A stretch of 64,000 nt of DNA from Sphingomonas sp. LaA6.9 (lineage in GTDB: Bacteria; Pseudomonadota; Alphaproteobacteria; Sphingomonadales; Sphingomonadaceae), in contig NZ_JAKVIO010000016.1 in the NCBI RefSeq assembly GCF_022601895.1, positions 20,991 through 84,990 on the forward strand. The letters are read 5' to 3'. Both the position numbers and the translations under genes were made by a program. The notes beneath the pieces were generated by a model. That model searched no databases. It was given only the letters and a program-made list of their open reading frames with translations, and was not told where the DNA came from. Every line of letters starts with the position of its first letter. Position 1 is the first letter of the stretch. Of this stretch, positions 60,971 to 64,000 are shown piece by piece.

Positions 60971-61019
60971 TTAGCCAGCGTTCTTCATACGATCCTATTA
61001 AGGATCAGGAGCAAAACGA

Positions 61020-61568
61020 ATGAAAATGATGATTTTGGCCGCCACCGTGCTGGCCGTCACCATCCCCGCCGCGCCCACGCTGGCCCGGACCAATCACACC
61101 GAACAGGAATTTCGCAAGGACGTGAGCTGGGCCGAAAGGGAATATGCCGAGGACATGCGCGACGCCGACAATCCCCGCGAGGCCCGCGAAGCGCGGCGCG
61201 AATACGACCGCAACATGCGCGAGGCAAATCGCAACGCGCGCGGCTGGCACCGGTACAGCAATTACGACTGGGATCGCTACGAGCCCGGAAGAAATGATTA
61301 TGACGCCGGCCGCTATTATCGCAGCGGCAATTATTACCAGACCCGTACGCTCGCCTATGACGACCGCGTCTATCGTGGCCAGAACGGGCGCTATTATTGT
61401 CGCCGTCCCGACGGTACTACCGGCCTCATCATCGGCGGCGCTGCTGGCGGTCTGGCCGGCAACACGATCGTGCGCGGCGACAGCAAGACGCTCGGCACGG
61501 TCATCGGCGCTGCGGGCGGCGCGCTCGTCGGCCGCGAGATCGAACGCAGCAATGTCCGCTGCCGCTAA
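61020..61568 (+). CDS. exported glycine-zipper (17 kDa surface antigen-like) protein
   Basis: 182 residues: signal peptide ending PTLA, a charged Arg/Asp/Tyr-rich middle (REYAEDMRDADNPREAREARR, then Tyr-rich repeats), and a C-terminal glycine-zipper 2TM domain (GLIIGGAAGGLAGNTI..GTVIGAAGGALVGREIER). AGGAG is eight bases before ATG 61020. No lipobox Cys. Likely envelope associated and possibly stress induced. Confidence 0.88.
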   Translation: MKMMILAATVLAVTIPAAPTLARTNHTEQEFRKDVSWAEREYAEDMRDADNPREAREARREYDRNMREANRNARGWHRYSNYDWDRYEPGRNDYDAGRYYRSGNYYQTRTLAYDDRVYRGQNGRYYCRRPDGTTGLIIGGAAGGLAGNTIVRGDSKTLGTVIGAAGGALVGREIERSNVRCR

Positions 61569-61655
61569 ATCTTGGGCGACAAGCGAGTGAAGCAAGGAGA
61601 CGGCGGCCGGTGGCCGCCGTCCCGACATCCATTCCGTCTGTAATGAGGTGACGAG

Positions 61656-61847
61656 ATGCACCGACCGACCACCATCGAGCGTGCCTATCAGCTGGCGCGG
61701 TCCGGCACCTGCGCGAGCGTTCAGGACATTCGCCAGCAGTTGAACCACGAACATCATGAAGCTGTCGAAGCCCATCTGCTCGGCCCGACAATCGTCCACC
61801 ATCTGAGAGAGCTATGCCAAAGGGCCGCTCATGGCGTCACAAAGTGA
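61656..61847 (+). CDS. small conserved protein
   Basis: 63 residues, MHRPTTIERAYQLARSGTCASVQDIRQQL...HLLGPTIVHHLRELC. This layout (TIERAxxLARSGxC, then a helix and HLxGPxI) recurs in short sphingomonad proteins as I remember them. GAGGTGACGAG precedes the ATG. Its end overlaps the following lipoprotein gene. Confidence 0.65.
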   Translation: MHRPTTIERAYQLARSGTCASVQDIRQQLNHEHHEAVEAHLLGPTIVHHLRELCQRAAHGVTK

Positions 61848-62083
61848 CCAAAGTGCGCCGCGCGGCAGCTTTGCTTGTAACTATTGCGGTCCTCGCGGGT
61901 TGCGACCGGTCGCCGCCGCCAACCGCGGCGGAGGAAGTGCGGGTCGCACGCGCGATGACCAGGATGAATGCCGAGCAGCTTCGCACCGACAATGTCGCAA
62001 GCGCGAAAAAGGCGCACGCCGATGCCGCAAGGCGCGAGGCTCAGTTGGCGGACGACAGGCGCGCGCGCTCTATCGCAGATTAA
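61814..62083 (+). CDS. small lipoprotein
   Basis: 89 residues from ATG 61814, which has GAGAGAG nearby; GTG 61844 would give 79 residues with a GTGA overlap to the previous stop. The sequence AALLVTIAVLAGC has a perfect lipobox (LAGC), followed by a charged helical tail (AKKAHADAARREAQLADDRRAR). Function unknown. Confidence 0.6.
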   Translation: MPKGRSWRHKVTKVRRAAALLVTIAVLAGCDRSPPPTAAEEVRVARAMTRMNAEQLRTDNVASAKKAHADAARREAQLADDRRARSIAD

Positions 62084-62301
62084 TCGCGCGTCGTGCCCGA
62101 TGTAGAATACAGGCGCGGGCTGTGGCGTTATGCGATTGATGTATCACGCTCTATCGCGCCGAGGGCATCTGCGTCCCTTGGAATGTTGCGCCGGTGGCAG
62201 GCTTGGTGCGTTCGATCACCAAAGCGAACTGCGCAGGAGCGCGACCAGCACAACCGACCTCTCCAACGCTGCGCCAATGGGCGGTCGGCCTGGATGGCTA
62301 A

Positions 62302-62520
62302 CTACAGGTCAAAATATCCACATTGAAATGCGCGCACCATCAAATGCGTGCGGTTGCGTGCGCCCGTCTTCGCTATCAGGTTCTCGAAATGCTGATCGAC
62401 GATGCGCGGCGTGGTCATCAGCTCTCGAGCGATTTCCTTTGCCGACAGGCCCTGAGATGCAAAGCTCAGCAACTGGATTTCGCGATCACTCAGCGGGGCG
62501 GCCGGAAGGCGTCCGCTCAT
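62302..62520 (-). CDS. stand-alone LuxR-type helix-turn-helix protein
   Basis: 72 residues consisting almost only of a GerE/LuxR DNA-binding domain: LSDREIQLLSFASQGLSAKEIARELMTTPRIVDQHFENLIAKTGARNRT. No receiver or sensor domain, similar in size to single-domain GerE-type regulators. Start ATG 62520 overlaps the stop of the upstream ParS-like gene (ATGA). Confidence 0.8.
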   Translation of the reverse strand: MSGRLPAAPLSDREIQLLSFASQGLSAKEIARELMTTPRIVDQHFENLIAKTGARNRTHLMVRAFQCGYFDL

Positions 62521-62864
62521 TTCTTACGCGGGCATGGCGCGATGGCGGAAAGGACCGTTTCCACCGCGTCGAAGCCCGCCACGCTGGCAATCGCCATATC
62601 GATCGGCCGCGCATTGAGGTTCCGATTATGCTGATTGAGAAACGCGAGGACGTCCGGACCGTTGCCGAGCCAATGCATTGCCCGCCCGACGATCCGTCCC
62701 TGCCGCACTAGCTCATCCTCCCCCAATTTGGCGATCTCGGCGTTGCGGCGAAACGCCAGGCGTCGCACTTGCTGCGGCCGCTCTTTGGCATCGATATTCA
62801 GGATGTGGCCCGGCTCAGTGCGCTGACGCGGCGTCTTTGAGCTTCGTTGGGATATGATGTCCAT
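62517..62864 (-). CDS. ParS/MbcA (DUF2384)-like small protein
   Basis: 115 residues from ATG 62864, which has GGGAGA at good spacing. The C-terminal part (VGRAMHWLGNGPDVLAFLNQHNRNLNARPIDMAIASVAGFDAVETVL) resembles the DUF2384 antitoxin domain, with the usual W-L-N..L-x-x-R-P-x-D pattern. No RES-type toxin gene is next to it; instead it is coupled to the LuxR-type gene. Confidence 0.65.
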   Translation of the reverse strand: MDIISQRSSKTPRQRTEPGHILNIDAKERPQQVRRLAFRRNAEIAKLGEDELVRQGRIVGRAMHWLGNGPDVLAFLNQHNRNLNARPIDMAIASVAGFDAVETVLSAIAPCPRKK

Positions 62865-63389
62865 GCCGATCTCCCTCATTGCAAGCGGGAGCGCGGTCGT
62901 CTCTCTGTCACGAGATGCTTGGAGTCGAAGTCCAGTGATGACGGACAATAGCATGGTTGGGCCGGTCACGCACCGAAATCGCCGTCTGGTGTGGACGCGG
63001 CAAGGATCAGCAGTCTCGAGAACGGGTCCGACTGCCGATCGTGAATCCTGCCAGGGTTTCGACAGAGGCGAGGTGTCAGTGCCGTGCCGCCGCAGTCTCG
63101 CTGCGCGCCGCCTGGGCGACAGCATCGCTCAGCTTCGTGGAACGATAACCGCCATGCTCGAAAAATCTGTTGGAATGCGTGTGATCCCATAGCGCTTCAT
63201 CTGCGCTGCAGCTTGCTCGCTGACGGGCAAGGACTGCGACGCCTCATTCATCTCGAAATCAACCGTGATTGGTCTCCGCGAGAGCGGACAACCGCAGAAA
63301 GGATCGGTGTCTTGAAAACGGACTGATTGCGTCGGTTTGCAACGCTCCCGCAGTTCGATTTTGGAATGAGGATCGCACTTACGAAGACC
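62865..63389. other. intergenic region, nothing recognised
   Basis: About 525 bases without a gene that I can support. Short frames on both strands lack ribosome sites and known patterns. Confidence 0.5.
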
Positions 63390-63539
63390 TCACAGGGTTT
63401 CGGGCAATCGGGGGCTGAATATGAGGACGAGGAAGACGAAGAACAGCGAAAGATGGACCGCCCCTTCGAGCATGGTGGTCCTGGGTATCGAAAAGGTGAT
63501 TGCGCTGAGGATCAGCGTCACCGCTAGCAGAACCAGCAA
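63390..63539 (-). CDS. possible small membrane protein with TTG start
   Basis: A 49-residue frame beginning at TTG 63539, 24 bases after the stop of the 83-residue gene. It contains two hydrophobic stretches (LVLLAVTLILSAITFSI and AVHLSLFFVFLVLIFS). Hydrophobic pattern and position suggest a real small protein; the start codon and weak ribosome site keep this uncertain. Confidence 0.35.
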   Translation of the reverse strand: MLVLLAVTLILSAITFSIPRTTMLEGAVHLSLFFVFLVLIFSPRLPETL

Positions 63540-63563
63540 TCCATACGGGCACGAAGCAAATTC

Positions 63564-63815
63564 TCATCTCGCACCGCGGTCACGCGCAAGGGCCGCGTTC
63601 AGATCCGCCGGATCGATCGAGTAAGTGCTCGAACTCGTTCCCTGGTGCAGCGTAATACGTGTGTCGACCCGGCGAAAGGCGAGACGGTCATTGACGTCCA
63701 GCGCCATTTCATCGGTTTCCACGTCGAACGTTCCCGGGGGATGAGGTTCCGTCAAGGGCTTGAGCAGGAATGGCCGAGTGAAAGTCACTGACGACCGTCG
63801 GGTAGATATGGTCAT
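63564..63815 (-). CDS. small conserved protein
   Basis: 83 residues. SVTFTRPFLLKPLTEPHPPGTFDVETDEMALDV resembles a family of short proteins in alphaproteobacteria with an FxxPF.L.G...PAGTY.VETEEE pattern. GGGAG lies six bases upstream of ATG 63815. Function unknown; possibly in operon with the small membrane frame downstream. Confidence 0.7.
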   Translation of the reverse strand: MTISTRRSSVTFTRPFLLKPLTEPHPPGTFDVETDEMALDVNDRLAFRRVDTRITLHQGTSSSTYSIDPADLNAALARDRGAR

Positions 63816-64000
63816 GGCGAACTCCCGGCACCTGAGCCGCCTTCGTTCCTCCAATTCTCCACAGCCCGATCCTGATCGCGCCGAGCCGATAAATCACCGC
63901 CGCGCATTGCCAGCGCGCCCTCCGGTCGTGTCCCTGATGATGGTGTAGCTCGGTGGGAGCGAAGCTGACCGGCCGCGCGCTACCCATATGCGCTGTAGCG
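63816..64000. other. right edge, no supported gene
   Basis: 185 bases up to the window end. A minus-strand frame is open to the edge but has no recognised pattern, so I do not call it. Confidence 0.4.

Noticed and set aside
63855..64000. Minus-strand frame open to the right edge
   Set aside because: Too short to judge, no known pattern, and no evidence that it continues as a gene.
1..64000. CRISPR arrays, tRNA or rRNA genes, transposases, phage genes
   Set aside because: Looked for regular repeats, RNA-gene signatures and mobile-element proteins; none found by eye. A tRNA scan would settle the RNA part.

Overview
The window looks like chromosomal DNA of an alphaproteobacterium of the sphingomonad group (Sphingomonas, Sphingopyxis or Novosphingobium type). 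The reasons are the high GC content, several large TonB-dependent receptors next to catabolic operons, a UPF0262 gene, and the character of the housekeeping proteins (DnaB, Dcd, Cdd). I see no rRNA, tRNA, CRISPR array, transposase or phage gene.

Layout. (1) 1-8561, minus strand: a tightly overlapping six-gene operon, dgcA-dgcN-peptide transporter-S12 serine hydrolase-amidohydrolase-TonB receptor (cut by the window edge). It reads as an uptake and breakdown route for D-amino-acid or D-glutamate containing peptides that ends in the DgcN/DgcA pathway. (2) 9131-23365: mostly housekeeping and signalling genes. These include an outer-membrane barrel protein, a PAS protein with a degenerate GGDEF domain, dnaB, UPF0262, a GH25-like protein, cdd, dcd, lipoproteins, DoxX, a CoA-ester lyase, a soluble globin-coupled chemoreceptor, a Baeyer-Villiger-type monooxygenase and a tandem universal stress protein. 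(3) 23774-33357: a TonB receptor on the plus strand facing a minus-strand operon (quinone oxidoreductase, TauD-like dioxygenase, BKACE enzyme, MFS transporter, YeiH-type exporter), followed by a small serine hydrolase gene and controlled by a divergent AraC regulator. (4) 33373-55148: the most striking region. A complete-looking front end of 4-hydroxyproline catabolism (epimerase, FAD oxidase, DapA-type deaminase, permease, GntR regulator) is interleaved with an M24 Pro-type peptidase, two DUF885 metallopeptidase-like proteins, a large TonB receptor, a GH27 alpha-galactosidase, a GH146/GH127 beta-L-arabinofuranosidase and a 921-residue exported protein of DUF5695 type. (5) 55500-64000: small conserved proteins, a hemerythrin with an FNR-type box upstream, a ribbon-helix-helix regulator with a PHB-depolymerase-type esterase, a HisKA_2 sensor kinase, a glycine-zipper protein, and a LuxR-HTH/ParS-like pair.

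How region 4 could work together. Plant extensins and related hydroxyproline-rich glycoproteins carry beta-L-arabinofuranosides on hydroxyproline and alpha-galactose on serine. The two glycosidases, the prolyl-type peptidase, the hydroxyproline pathway and the TonB receptor therefore make a coherent hydroxyproline-rich-glycoprotein utilisation locus. A 17-base sequence occurs identically in the two divergent promoter regions (44522-44538 and 49850-49866) and in a weaker form upstream of the TonB receptor (38563-38578). This ties the sugar and amino-acid halves together as one probable regulon of the local GntR protein. The substrate assignment and the regulator-operator link are inferences.
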